A stretch of DNA of 64,000 nucleotides from Robinsoniella sp. (GCA_023664735.1 JAMPFB010000006.1:1-64000); one strand, 5' to 3'; numbered from the stretch's first letter, positions 53,428-63,196 are shown. The notes: a model not told the origin generated them from the letters alone. Numbers and translations are program-made.

Positions 53428-54622
53428 AGACTTTTTCTATGTGTGTAAAGCAAAAGGGCTGGATATTTCCCTGGGCGAATGGCTGACTTTGATGGAAGCT
53501 GTGGACAAAGGGCTTTGTGAAAGCTCCCTGACCCGGTTTTATTATGTGGCAAGAATGATTCTTGTGAAAAATGAAACAGAGTACGATAAATTCGATATGG
53601 CTTTTGAAGAGCATTTTAAAGGGATACAGTCCGAAAACGACATATCCGAAAGGATGAAGCGGTGGCTGGACAAAGAGGATATGAATGAAATGCTTCTGGA
53701 AGAGGACAAGTTCTGGCTGAACAAGCAGCAGGAAATGGAAAATATCGACAAAGAAGAAACAAGAAAGCAGTTTGAAAAGCGGCGGGAAGATCAGGACAGC
53801 GAGCATAACGGAGGAACCAAATGGATTGGCACCTTAGGAAAGACCTCTTTTGGAAATACGGGAGGAAATGTAGGGGGAATCCGTGTAGGGGGCTATACAG
53901 GCTACCAGTCTGCCTTTCAGGTAGTGGGAGAGAGGAAATACCGGGACTTTCGAGATGACAGAGTTCTTGACAACAGGCAGTTCCAGCAGGCTCTTAGAAA
54001 GCTCAGGCAGTTTTCTACCAAGCTGGATGTGCCAAAGACGGAGCTGGATTTGGACGGCACCATTGATAAAACCTGCAACAACGGGGGATATCTTCAAATC
54101 GTTATGGAAAAGCCCAGAAAAAATGCGGTAAAGCTTCTTCTGCTCATGGATTCCGGCGGTACGATGATTCCCTATACTGTATTGTTAAATGAATTGTTCC
54201 AGTCTGTACACAAGTCCAATCATTTTAAGGATGTGAAAACCTATTTTTTTCACAATTGCATTTACAGCAAGCTGTACAATACGCCGGAATGTGAAAACGG
54301 GGACTGGATAGACACGGAATGGATGTTCCGGAATTTAGACAGCGATTATAAGGTAATTGTTGTGGGAGATGCGGCAATGGCACCGGAGGAGCTGTTTTCA
54401 GATCAGGGAAATTACAGGGGACCAAACGGCGGCTTGTCCGGTATGGACTGGCTTAAGCTGATGAAAAGCCACTATAAAAAGATTGTCTGGCTGAATCCTA
54501 AAATGGCGCCGGGAAAAGCGCCATGGAGGGAAGCAGAAACTGCCATTAAGGATCTGTTTCCCATGTATAAGCTGACGGTAGGCGGGCTGAATCAGGCAAT
54601 GGACAGGCTGATGGCGCATTAA
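53420..54622 (+). CDS. VWA-like (CoxE/YehP type) partner of MoxR
   Basis: A 400-residue protein. A helical N-terminal half with a charged segment (residues about 75-130) and a Gly-rich stretch (NTGGNVGGIRVGGYTG) is followed by a von Willebrand A-like domain from about residue 235. The MIDAS motif should be DxSxS but reads DSGGT here, so metal binding may be altered. Coupled to the MoxR gene by 8 bases, likely the substrate adaptor of that ATPase. Confidence 0.85.
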   Translation: MFKDFFYVCKAKGLDISLGEWLTLMEAVDKGLCESSLTRFYYVARMILVKNETEYDKFDMAFEEHFKGIQSENDISERMKRWLDKEDMNEMLLEEDKFWLNKQQEMENIDKEETRKQFEKRREDQDSEHNGGTKWIGTLGKTSFGNTGGNVGGIRVGGYTGYQSAFQVVGERKYRDFRDDRVLDNRQFQQALRKLRQFSTKLDVPKTELDLDGTIDKTCNNGGYLQIVMEKPRKNAVKLLLLMDSGGTMIPYTVLLNELFQSVHKSNHFKDVKTYFFHNCIYSKLYNTPECENGDWIDTEWMFRNLDSDYKVIVVGDAAMAPEELFSDQGNYRGPNGGLSGMDWLKLMKSHYKKIVWLNPKMAPGKAPWREAETAIKDLFPMYKLTVGGLNQAMDRLMAH

Positions 54623-54959
54623 ACTGCGGTAAAGAGGGCGCTTCAGGCTTTATGACAGGGCTTTTATGGATGAATGGCAGCCCATGATATAAAAAAGAAA
54701 GAAAAATGAATGGGATTTAAGAAAAAATCACGAAAATTTCAGATGTAGTTTTGTTAATTTTAACAAATAATTATTGCAAAAAATGGTAAAAACTTAGAAA
54801 GTGTTATGCAAAATTATGGTTAACATTGACAAGCTTGTATAAATCGTAGTAGAATAAATGGAAAGTGATGAATTAGGTATAAAGCACTATGTGTTTTATA
54901 TAGAAATGCTAAGCATTAGCAAGAGAAGTAAAAACAAAAAAAGGAGAGGAAAAAAAGTT
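54623..54959 (+). other. Upstream region of the sugar importer operon
   Basis: A 337-base A/T-rich stretch with no gene. It holds the promoter at 54826-54855 and, after it, a leader of about 100 bases ending in AAGGAGAGG. No catabolite-repression (cre) site or clear MalR-type palindrome could be seen by eye. Confidence 0.5.
54826..54855 (+). promoter_or_regulatory. Promoter of the sugar ABC operon
   Basis: TTGACA at 54826-54831, 18-base spacer, TAGAAT at 54850-54855. Confidence 0.75.
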
Positions 54960-56279
54960 ATGAAAAAGAAAGTATTAGCATTACTTTTGACAACCAGCAT
55001 GGTTGCAACCTTAGTTGGATGCGGCAGCAAAGATGAACCAGCTACCGAGCCAGCAGAAAGCACTGAAGACACAGAAGAAGAAAGCACTGACACAGAAGCA
55101 GAAGCAGAACCTGAAGAAAGTGAAGAAGAAGGCGCTGACACAGAAGTAGCAGATGAGCCTTGGAGCGGAACCTTAAAGGTATGGAGCCCACAGGAAGATC
55201 AGGATACAGGCTGGCTTAGCGCACAGTGTGACGCTTTCAATGCAGCACATCCAGATTGGGATATCACATTTGAATATGGTGTATGCCCAGAAGGCGATGC
55301 AAAGACAAACGTTACTCAGGACGTTGAAAATGCAGCAGATGTTTATATGTTAGCAAACGATAACATTTCTGCTTTAGTAGCTTCCAATGCACTTGCAGAG
55401 CTTGGTGGAGACTACTTAAATTATGTAAACGAGACAAATGGTCCATCCATTTCAGCATCTGTTACATACAACGATGCTGTATATGCATTCCCATTTACAT
55501 CCAACACATGGTTTATGTACTATGACAAGAGTGTATACTCTGAGGAAGATGCTAAGAGCTTTGACACAATGTTAGAAAAAGGAAAGGTTTCTTTCCCATT
55601 GACAAACTCTTGGTATATTCAGGCATTCTACGCAGCAAACGGATGTACATTATTCGGTGATGGTACAGACGAAGCAGCAGGAATCGACTTTGGCGGAGAC
55701 AAGGCAGCAGCAGTTACAAATTACTTAGTAGATTTAGTATCAAATCCAAATTTCGTAAATGATGCAGACGGCGCTGGTTTGGCTGGATTAAGAGATGGTT
55801 CTGTAAATGCAGTGTTTACAGGTACATGGGATGCTGAGTCTGTAAAAGAAGCACTTGGCGACAACATGGGTGTTGCAGCGCTTCCTACTGTTAACATTGA
55901 TGGCAATGTAGGCACAATGAAATCCTTCATGGGTTCTAAGGCAATCGGTGTAAATCCAAATGCTGAAAATCAGCAGGTAGCTATGGCATTGGCTGCATAT
56001 CTTGCAAGTGAAGAAGCACAGCAGGCTCATTATGACATGAGAGGTATCTTACCTACTAACACAAACATCACAGTAGAAGGTGATGATGTAGCAGCAGCAG
56101 TAGCAGAAGTAGCAAACAGCACATCTATCATGCAGCCATTTGTATCTAAGATGGATTTATACTGGTCACCAGCTGAGAACATGGGTAAAGCAATCCTTGC
56201 AGGTGAAGTTACACATGACAATGCAGCAGAAAAGACAGAAGATATGAATACAACCATGAACACTGATTTAGCTGAGTAA
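54960..56279 (+). CDS. Sugar ABC transporter solute-binding lipoprotein (MalE-like)
   Basis: A 439-residue lipoprotein, lipobox LVGC near residue 20, followed by an extremely acidic Glu/Thr-rich linker of about 40 residues and an extracellular binding domain of the maltose/maltodextrin type (family 1; LKVWSPQEDQD, YYDKSVYSEED). It captures oligosaccharides outside the cell. The following permeases and GH13 lipoprotein support a starch-derived ligand; this is inference. AAGGAGAGG precedes the ATG. Confidence 0.9.
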   Translation: MKKKVLALLLTTSMVATLVGCGSKDEPATEPAESTEDTEEESTDTEAEAEPEESEEEGADTEVADEPWSGTLKVWSPQEDQDTGWLSAQCDAFNAAHPDWDITFEYGVCPEGDAKTNVTQDVENAADVYMLANDNISALVASNALAELGGDYLNYVNETNGPSISASVTYNDAVYAFPFTSNTWFMYYDKSVYSEEDAKSFDTMLEKGKVSFPLTNSWYIQAFYAANGCTLFGDGTDEAAGIDFGGDKAAAVTNYLVDLVSNPNFVNDADGAGLAGLRDGSVNAVFTGTWDAESVKEALGDNMGVAALPTVNIDGNVGTMKSFMGSKAIGVNPNAENQQVAMALAAYLASEEAQQAHYDMRGILPTNTNITVEGDDVAAAVAEVANSTSIMQPFVSKMDLYWSPAENMGKAILAGEVTHDNAAEKTEDMNTTMNTDLAE

Positions 56280-56350
56280 TCAGCATATCAATGTTGAAAA
56301 CTGGAAACAGAAATTCATAAGCATTACGGTTTTGGACTATGTCCGAACCT

Positions 56351-56390
56351 GAGACTCCGGGGTGCCGCATGCGGCACCCTGTGATGTCTC
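56351..56390 (+). promoter_or_regulatory. Intercistronic hairpin between binding protein and permeases
   Basis: GGGTGCCGCATGCGGCACCC (56360-56379) is a perfect 20-bp palindrome, bracketed by GAGAC/GTCTC. No T-run follows, so it is probably a 3' stabiliser or a partial attenuator giving more binding protein than permease, as in mal operons. Confidence 0.8.
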
Positions 56391-56421
56391 TTAATTCTAG
56401 TAAGTATAGGAGGCCCACCGC

Positions 56422-57804
56422 ATGAAGAAGGCTGATACAAAGAAGAAAAAAGTAAAAGAATTTCAAACACCTTATACTGTTACGAATGCAGTGAAGAAAG
56501 GAAATACAATTACAAAGCTCTCTATGCTGATTATGGGCTTTGGTAATATGGCACATAAGCAAATTGGAAAAGGGCTTATGTTTTTGGCTATTGAAATCGG
56601 ATATCTTTGGTATATGATATCCAGTGGTTTTCATTCTTTAGCAATGTTTCCCTCCCTTGGATGGAGAGAACAGGAAAAAGTGTGGAATGACAAAAAGATG
56701 ATTTATGAATATACTGCAGGAGACCAGTCGCAATTGCTTCTTTTGTATGGCGTTGCAACTTTATTCATAACATTTCTGTTTATTATTGTTTGGAGAGAAG
56801 CGGTAAAAAGTTCTTATCAATCAGAAGTGCTTGCAAATGAAGGAAAGCATTTAAATACTTTTGTAGAAGATGTAAAGAGTCTGTTCAATCAAAACCTTCA
56901 CAAATTGTTGTTGGCTGCTCCTCTTATGGGAATTTTGGTTTTTACCATATTGCCTTTGATTTACAATATTTCCATGGCATTTACCAATTACAGTAAGCTG
57001 AATGACCATATGGTTTTATTTGACTGGGTAGGCTTGGAGAATTTTAAGAAAATATTGAACTTCGGAGACAGTATCGGTAAACAGTTTTATTCTGTTTTAG
57101 GCTGGACTTTGGTTTGGGCATTTTTTGCCACATTCCTGAATTATGTTTTTGGCATGATATTGGCAATCGTAATTAACCGTAAGGATACAAAAGCAAAAGG
57201 CTTCTGGCGTTTTTGTTTCGTGCTTTCCATTGCAGTGCCACAGTTCGTATCCCTGTTGATTATGAGAACTATGCTGCAGCCGGCAGGTGCCATCAATACG
57301 TTGCTGATGAAGTATGGCATTATTAAAACGGCATTACCGTTTTTGTCCAAGGCTATGTGGGCAAGGGTAACGGTTATTGTTATCAACCTGTGGGTAGGTA
57401 TTCCGTATACTTTGCTTCAGGTAACGGGTATTTTGCAGAATATCCCGGCAGAGCTTTATGAAGCGGCAAAAATTGACGGTGCCAATGCAGTGCAGGCATT
57501 CTTTAAGATTACGTTACCATATATGCTGTTCGTTATGACACCATATTTGATTACGCAGTTTACAGGAAATATCAACAACTTTAACATTATATTCCTTTTG
57601 ACAGGAGGAGCGCCGGTACCGGTAGATGCTACGGCAGGAAAGACGGATCTTCTTGTTACATGGCTGTATAAGCTGACAGTTGAGAAGAACTACTATAATC
57701 TGGGTGCTGTTATTGGTATTATGACATTTATCGTATTGGCAATTGTTGCATTAGTGACCTATCGTAATACTGCATCTTATAAGGATGAGGAGGGATTCAT
57801 GTAA
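56422..57804 (+). CDS. malF: Sugar ABC permease (MalF type)
   Basis: A 460-residue permease with an N-terminal extension of about 120 residues that includes extra helices, then the BPD-transport domain. The ATPase-contact loop EAAKIDGANAVQAFFKITLP lies near residue 350. AGGAGG is 8 bases upstream. It overlaps the second permease gene by one base (TAATG). No ATPase is encoded here; a shared MsmX-type ATPase elsewhere is expected. Confidence 0.9.
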   Translation: MKKADTKKKKVKEFQTPYTVTNAVKKGNTITKLSMLIMGFGNMAHKQIGKGLMFLAIEIGYLWYMISSGFHSLAMFPSLGWREQEKVWNDKKMIYEYTAGDQSQLLLLYGVATLFITFLFIIVWREAVKSSYQSEVLANEGKHLNTFVEDVKSLFNQNLHKLLLAAPLMGILVFTILPLIYNISMAFTNYSKLNDHMVLFDWVGLENFKKILNFGDSIGKQFYSVLGWTLVWAFFATFLNYVFGMILAIVINRKDTKAKGFWRFCFVLSIAVPQFVSLLIMRTMLQPAGAINTLLMKYGIIKTALPFLSKAMWARVTVIVINLWVGIPYTLLQVTGILQNIPAELYEAAKIDGANAVQAFFKITLPYMLFVMTPYLITQFTGNINNFNIIFLLTGGAPVPVDATAGKTDLLVTWLYKLTVEKNYYNLGAVIGIMTFIVLAIVALVTYRNTASYKDEEGFM

Positions 57805-58685
57805 TGAGTAAGAAAAATAAAACGGAAGAAGCAAGTGTAAAGTCCCGCAGAATGACTACAAATATCATTGTACATGTAGCTTTAGCTATTTTGGCATTTA
57901 TTTGGGTACTGCCTATTTTCTGGGTAATATTAACCAGCTTCCGGGCAGAAAAGGGTTCTTATGTTACTACCTTTTTCCCAAAGTCATATACACTAAATAA
58001 TTATATAAAGCTATTTACGGATACAAGTGTTTTGAACTTTCCTAAAATGTTCATGAATACATTTGTTATTGCCATATTTACATGTATTATTTCTACCATA
58101 TTTGTATTGAGCGTATCCTACTGTATGTCTAGGATGCGGTTTAAAATGAGAAAGCCATACATGAATATAGCAATGATTTTGGGATTATTCCCATCCTTTA
58201 TGTCCATGATTGCAGTTTACTATATTTTGAAGGCATTAAATTTATCAGAAGGCTCCATGATTCCCATTGCTTTGATTATTGTATTTTCAGCAGGTACTGG
58301 TGTAGGCTTTTATGTAGCAAAGGGATTTTTCGATACGATTCCAAAATCTTTGGATGAGGCGGCTACGATTGATGGCGCTACAAAATGGCAGATATTTACC
58401 AGAATTACCATTCCGCTTAGTAAGCCGATTATCGTATATACCATTTTGACAGCTTTCATGTCACCTTGGATTGACTTTATTTTTGCAAAGGTTATCTGTC
58501 GTGCAGAGGCAAAATACTATACGGTATCCATTGGTCTTTGGAGAATGTTGGAGAGAGAGTATATTGATAGCTGGTATACCTGTTTTGCAGCAGGAGCAGT
58601 TGTAGTATCCGTTCCAATTGCAATTTTATTCATCTTTACTCAGAAATTCTATGTAGAAGGCATGAGCGGAGCAGTAAAGGGCTAA
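57804..58685 (+). CDS. malG: Sugar ABC permease (MalG type)
   Basis: A 293-residue, six-helix permease with the EAA loop EAATIDGATKWQIFTRITIP near residue 192. Pairs with the permease before it to form the channel. The GH13 lipoprotein gene starts directly after. Confidence 0.92.
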   Translation: MSKKNKTEEASVKSRRMTTNIIVHVALAILAFIWVLPIFWVILTSFRAEKGSYVTTFFPKSYTLNNYIKLFTDTSVLNFPKMFMNTFVIAIFTCIISTIFVLSVSYCMSRMRFKMRKPYMNIAMILGLFPSFMSMIAVYYILKALNLSEGSMIPIALIIVFSAGTGVGFYVAKGFFDTIPKSLDEAATIDGATKWQIFTRITIPLSKPIIVYTILTAFMSPWIDFIFAKVICRAEAKYYTVSIGLWRMLEREYIDSWYTCFAAGAVVVSVPIAILFIFTQKFYVEGMSGAVKG

Positions 58686-58697
58686 ATGAGGAAAAAT

Positions 58698-60368
58698 ATG
58701 AAAAAAAAGATTATAAGCATTGTTCTTATTCTTCATATACTGATTCTTGGAGGCTGTGGGAAGAACCCCACAGCCTCAAGTATGGAAAGAAAAGTAAATA
58801 CGCAGGGAATTTCGGATAATTATCGTACCTTTTATGAAGTATTCGTTTATTCCTTTTATGATAGTGACGGTGATGGAATTGGAGACATCAAGGGGCTTAC
58901 TGGCAAGCTGGATTATATCAATGATGGAGATGACAGCACAGATTCGGATATGGGCTTTTCCGGTATCTGGCTTATGCCCATCATGCCATCCACCACTTAC
59001 CACAAATATGATGTGATGAATTATTATGATATTGATGAGGAATACGGCACATTAGATGATTTTCGGGCATTTATGGCAGAATGTGATAAAAGGAATATAA
59101 ACGTAATTCTGGATTTGGTCATGAACCATACCTCGTCACAGCATCCATGGTTTTTAGAGGCATGTGAATATTTAAAGGGACTGGACGGAAAAGAGCCGGA
59201 TTCCAACGAGTGTAAGTATGTTGACTATTATTATTTTACAACTGAAAAAAAGTCAGAAGTCTATTATCCCGTAGAAGGCACAGACTGGTATTATGAAGGA
59301 AAGTTTTGGAGCGAAATGCCGGATTTGAATCTGGAAAATGAAAATGTAAGACAGGAATTTACCGATATTTGCAAATTTTGGCTGGATATGGGCGTGGCAG
59401 GCTTCCGCTTGGATGCGGCAAAGGAATATGTATCAGACAATGTGTCTGCCAATGTAGAGATTCTTTCTTGGTTCAACCGTATGGTAAAGGCAGAAAAGGA
59501 AGATGCTTATATTGTGGCTGAAGTATGGACGGATGCAGATACCTATGCCAAATATTATGAAAGCGGCATAGACAGCGTATTTAATTTTTCCTTTGCAAAT
59601 AACGAGGGTATCATTGCGAAAACAATAAAAGGCGGTAATGATTCTTATACCCCAAAGACTTACGGGCAGGCAGTGGAAAAATGTAAGGAACGTTTTAGCC
59701 AATATAATGAAAATTATATTGATGCCCCTTTTTATACCAATCACGATATGGGCAGAAGCGCCGGCTACTATTCAGGAGAGTATAGTGAAAGCCAGACAAA
59801 AATAGCAGCTTCCATGAATCTTTTTATGAGCGGCACAGCGTTTGTCTATTATGGAGAAGAGCTGGGCATGAAAGGCTCAGGAGAGGATGAAAAGAAACGA
59901 GCTCCCATGCTTTGGTCTTTGGATAAGGGAAAAGAAGGCATGTGCAAAGGTCCGGAAGGTTCTGACACCGTAAAGATGAAATACGATAGCTTAGAAGAAC
60001 AGATGGAAAATAAGAATTCCATATATCAGTACTATAAAGAGGCAATTAGGATTCGGAACAGTTATCCGGAAATCGTAAAGGGTGATACCAGCCTTGTGGA
60101 AGAGATATCAAACGATAGGATATGTGCATTGTTAAAATCCTACGAAAGTGAGGCAGAAGGACAGGAAGCAGCAGAAACGAAGGAAGTATTGGTGATATTT
60201 AATATTTCTTCTGAAGAGGCGGAAGTAGATTTATCAAACATTTCTTTGAACGGAAAAGAATTAGACAGCAAGGCATTAAGAGACAGTCTGCTGACTGGCG
60301 AAGCAGAAGCAGCTTTGGAAGGGATGAAATTGTCCATGCCGGCATATTCGGTTGTTATATTGGAATAA
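58698..60368 (+). CDS. GH13 alpha-amylase-family lipoprotein
   Basis: A 556-residue lipoprotein (lipobox LGGC, Cys20) with a full GH13 catalytic core: conserved region I around DLVMNHTSS, nucleophile Asp239 in GFRLDAA, acid/base Glu275 in VAEVW and Asp350 in TNHD, plus a C-terminal beta domain. It probably trims alpha-glucans at the cell surface for the transporter encoded with it. The ATG at 58698 has GAGG six bases upstream; ATG 58686 is an alternative. Confidence 0.92.
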   Translation: MKKKIISIVLILHILILGGCGKNPTASSMERKVNTQGISDNYRTFYEVFVYSFYDSDGDGIGDIKGLTGKLDYINDGDDSTDSDMGFSGIWLMPIMPSTTYHKYDVMNYYDIDEEYGTLDDFRAFMAECDKRNINVILDLVMNHTSSQHPWFLEACEYLKGLDGKEPDSNECKYVDYYYFTTEKKSEVYYPVEGTDWYYEGKFWSEMPDLNLENENVRQEFTDICKFWLDMGVAGFRLDAAKEYVSDNVSANVEILSWFNRMVKAEKEDAYIVAEVWTDADTYAKYYESGIDSVFNFSFANNEGIIAKTIKGGNDSYTPKTYGQAVEKCKERFSQYNENYIDAPFYTNHDMGRSAGYYSGEYSESQTKIAASMNLFMSGTAFVYYGEELGMKGSGEDEKKRAPMLWSLDKGKEGMCKGPEGSDTVKMKYDSLEEQMENKNSIYQYYKEAIRIRNSYPEIVKGDTSLVEEISNDRICALLKSYESEAEGQEAAETKEVLVIFNISSEEAEVDLSNISLNGKELDSKALRDSLLTGEAEAALEGMKLSMPAYSVVILE

Positions 60369-60474
60369 GGGCTTTATCTCTGGATAATATTTGTGGAAAT
60401 CCATTTTTTGTTAGCGCTTGTGGAATGAGAGGCGCTGATAGGAAATGGATTTTTTTGGGGAGGGAGTGGTTAAA

Positions 60475-60708
60475 CGGACGCAGCAGCGGGATGAGAGTGG
60501 ATTGGCTTCTCTGTTTTTGATGACGCTTTTCCTAAACAGCCTTGCAAGGTTGTTGATACCGGACGGGTCGTCATATAGCGCCCTCCATGGCGCAATATGA
60601 CTAAAATTGCCGTCCATGGCAATTTTCCCCTAGGCTACGAAAAGGCTGTTAAGGAAAAGCGCCATCAAAAACAAGGAAGCCAATCCACTCTCATCCCGCT
60701 GCTGCTGT
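60475..60708 (+). repeat. F3 palindromic element
   Basis: Same layout and orientation as the copies at 23.3 and 34.6 kb. The first inner hairpin reads GTCATAT-A-GCGCC(CTCCAT)GGCGC-A-ATATGAC: two positions differ from the other copies and both partners changed too. The second hairpin ATTGCC(GTCCAT)GGCAAT and CCTAGG are identical. It fills much of the 529-base gap after the GH13 gene. Confidence 0.87.
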
Positions 60709-60831
60709 TTTTCACAGGCTGCACTTTAAAAAAGATTGTTTTATTTTTGGAATGTATTCAACCTCCTACAAAAGCGGCTTGCTATACTGTTCTTATATAC
60801 AAGGATTTCCATGAGCGTTGTCCGTAGATGA

Positions 60832-60860
60832 TTGTTTTTTGCAAAAACTCGTGCTATACT
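60832..60860 (+). promoter_or_regulatory. Promoter of the flavodiiron gene
   Basis: TTGTTT at 60832-60837, 17-base spacer, TATACT at 60855-60860, 38 bases before the start codon. Confidence 0.65.
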
Positions 60861-60897
60861 TGGACAAGAATAGGAGTCATTGCAAGGAGGAACAACA

Positions 60898-62070
60898 ATG
60901 AAAGACGTAGTTATTACAGATTCGATTTTATATGTGGGGACGGATGATAAGACAATTGATTTGTTTGAAAGCCAGTATCTTGTACCAAATGGGGTATCTT
61001 ATAATTCTTATGTGATTTTGGATGACAAGATTGCGGTAATGGATAGTGTGGATGAAAGAGCGGCGGCAGGCTGGCTTCGTAATCTGGAAAAGGCATTGGA
61101 TGGACGTATTCCGGATTATTTGGTTGTTTCCCATATGGAACCGGACCATGCAGGCAGCATACAGGCTTTTGTGGAAAAGTATCCTTCTGTTCAGCTTGTG
61201 GGGAATATGAAAACCTTCCAGCTTGCTGAACAGTTTTTTGAGTTGGATATGTCAGATAGAAAAGTAGTGGTAAAGGAAGGGGATACTTTAAGTCTGGGAA
61301 GCCATACCTTACAGTTTTTTATGGCGCCTATGGTACATTGGCCGGAGGTTATGGTGGAATATGAGCAGAGTGAGAAGGTTCTTTTTTCAGCAGACGGTTT
61401 TGGAAAATTTGGCGCCTTAGATACAGAAGAGGACTGGGCATGTGAAGCAAGGAGATATTATTTTAATATTGTAGGCAAGTATGGAGCACAGGTACAGGCT
61501 TTATTAAAAAAAGCAGCCGATTTGGATATTTCCATTATCTGTCCTCTGCATGGACCTATTTTGAAAGAAAATCTGGAATATTACATTGGTAAATATCAAA
61601 TTTGGAGCAGCTATGAGCCGGAGGATGAAGGGGTTCTCATTGCCTATGCTTCCATTCATGGAAATACGAAAAAGGCTGCTGAAGTGCTGGCAGGGATTTT
61701 GGAGAAAAAGGGTGCAAAAAAGGTAGTGTTAACGGACCTTGCCAGAGATGATATGGCAGAAGCAATAGAGGATGCCTTCCGCTATGATAAGCTGGTAGTG
61801 GCTGCTGCTACTTATGATGGTGGAATATTTCCATGTGGCGAGGAATTCCTGCTGCATTTAAAGAGCAAAAATTATCAAAAACGAACCATAGGATTTATGG
61901 AAAACGGCTCTTGGGCGCCTATGACGGGAAAGCTTATGAAAGCAATTTGTGAGCCAATGAAGGAAATTACAATTGCAGAACCGGTTGTAACGATAAAGTC
62001 CTCTGTGAAAGCAGATACGATAGAAGCTATGGAGCAGTTGGCGGAGGCATTGCTAAAGGAAAAGCAGTAG
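60898..62070 (+). CDS. Flavodiiron protein (FprA-type A flavoprotein)
   Basis: A 390-residue protein with a metallo-beta-lactamase domain carrying the diiron ligands HMEPDH (His79, Glu81, Asp83, His84) and a C-terminal flavodoxin domain (from about residue 250, ASIHGNTKKAAEV as FMN loop). It reduces O2 to water or NO to N2O and protects anaerobes. It lacks the extra rubredoxin domain of some homologs. AAGGAGG is 7 bases before the ATG; single-gene unit with its own promoter. Confidence 0.95.
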   Translation: MKDVVITDSILYVGTDDKTIDLFESQYLVPNGVSYNSYVILDDKIAVMDSVDERAAAGWLRNLEKALDGRIPDYLVVSHMEPDHAGSIQAFVEKYPSVQLVGNMKTFQLAEQFFELDMSDRKVVVKEGDTLSLGSHTLQFFMAPMVHWPEVMVEYEQSEKVLFSADGFGKFGALDTEEDWACEARRYYFNIVGKYGAQVQALLKKAADLDISIICPLHGPILKENLEYYIGKYQIWSSYEPEDEGVLIAYASIHGNTKKAAEVLAGILEKKGAKKVVLTDLARDDMAEAIEDAFRYDKLVVAAATYDGGIFPCGEEFLLHLKSKNYQKRTIGFMENGSWAPMTGKLMKAICEPMKEITIAEPVVTIKSSVKADTIEAMEQLAEALLKEKQ

Positions 62071-62113
62071 GGATAACTGTGAAAAATTAGGTATTTTATT
62101 TATGTGTTTAGAA

Positions 62114-62163
62114 AAGAAAGCATATTGAGCTGGAAATTTTGGCTGATATGCTTTTTCTTTTTG
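62114..62163 (+). terminator. Terminator after the flavodiiron gene
   Basis: AAAGCATAT and ATATGCTTT pair, with inner GAGC/GGCT contacts, followed by TTTTTCTTTTT. Confidence 0.8.
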
Positions 62164-62170
62164 GAGATAA

Positions 62171-62198
62171 TTGACAGGTGTGCGATTGTATTTAAAAT
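62171..62198 (+). promoter_or_regulatory. Candidate promoter of the LytTR regulator gene
   Basis: TTGACA at 62171-62176, 16-base spacer, TAAAAT at 62193-62198. The leader would be about 140 bases. Confidence 0.45.
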
Positions 62199-62343
62199 TA
62201 TTTTTCTTAAGAAGTGAATTAAGTGATTCAAAGAATGGAAGAAATAAATAAAAAGCAGATGACGGATATAAAAAATAGTAGTATAATATGCTTGCAAAAA
62301 TTATTTTTTGCGGATTAAATATGACTGCAATGGGGGCAGTGTT

Positions 62344-63051
62344 ATGAGTTTCAGAGTGGCTATATGTGATGATGAAGAAGAGATTTGTGAGGAAATTAGA
62401 AGAAAATTGCTTAGTATAAAGCCGATGTATGAGATAGTAATATATCATTCGGGAAAAGAACTGCTGCAGGAAGAAGATGGATTTCAGCTGGTTTTTCTGG
62501 ATATTGATATGGCTGATTTAAACGGAATGGAAACAGCAGAATTGCTAAGGAAAAGAGGAACGGATGAATGCATTATTTTTTTGTCTGGTTATAGGGAATA
62601 TATGGAAGAAGCCTTTAAGGTTAAAGCATTTCGTTTTTTAAACAAGCCGATTGAGCCGGAATGTTTTAAAGAAGCAGTATTGGAGGCGGAAAGAGAGATA
62701 GGGAGTGATAGAAAGCTGGAAGTTCATGTGGCATATGATATTTATATAATCAGCATAAAGGATATTGTTTATATGGAAGCCTTTGGAGATGGAACTTATA
62801 TTTTCCTGCGAAAAGATGAAATGATTAGAACTACCGAACCGTTAAAATATTGGTTTGAAAAAGTAGGAACAGAAGATTTTTTTCAAGTTCATAAGTCCTA
62901 TATAGTGGCATATGCCTATGTAAAAGGTTTGCGAAAAACAGAAGTGATTATGGAATTTGCAAAAGAAACAATTCCTGTGTCAAGAAGGAAGAGAAACGAT
63001 TTTAGGGAGTCCCTTATCGCATATGGTTCCAAAAACAAGTGGTATATATAA
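62344..63051 (+). CDS. LytTR-family response regulator
   Basis: A 235-residue regulator. The receiver domain has CDDEEE at residues 8-13, phospho-Asp53 (LVFLDIDMADLNG) and the lysine in FLNKPIEP near 106. The C-terminal LytTR DNA-binding domain (VYMEAFGDGTYIFLRK...VHKSYIV) covers residues about 135-232. Its kinase would be of the GHKL type, but none adjoins it within the window. The ATG at 62344 follows GGGGGCA. Confidence 0.92.
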   Translation: MSFRVAICDDEEEICEEIRRKLLSIKPMYEIVIYHSGKELLQEEDGFQLVFLDIDMADLNGMETAELLRKRGTDECIIFLSGYREYMEEAFKVKAFRFLNKPIEPECFKEAVLEAEREIGSDRKLEVHVAYDIYIISIKDIVYMEAFGDGTYIFLRKDEMIRTTEPLKYWFEKVGTEDFFQVHKSYIVAYAYVKGLRKTEVIMEFAKETIPVSRRKRNDFRESLIAYGSKNKWYI

Positions 63052-63165
63052 TTAAGTGATGTTTTATTGAACTTACATGTTTAAAAAATTTAGAAAAATG
63101 CCGTTTCCCTATTTAAATCTGCCATTCGCCGAAAAATTATTGTAAAAATAGTAAAATTCTTGTAT

Positions 63166-63196
63166 AAAAGCCTAGGGATAAAACCTTAGGCTTTTT
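63166..63196 (+). terminator. Terminator after the LytTR regulator
   Basis: AAAAGCCTAGG and CCTTAGGCTTTTT form a stem with a short A-rich loop and T5. Confidence 0.8.
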
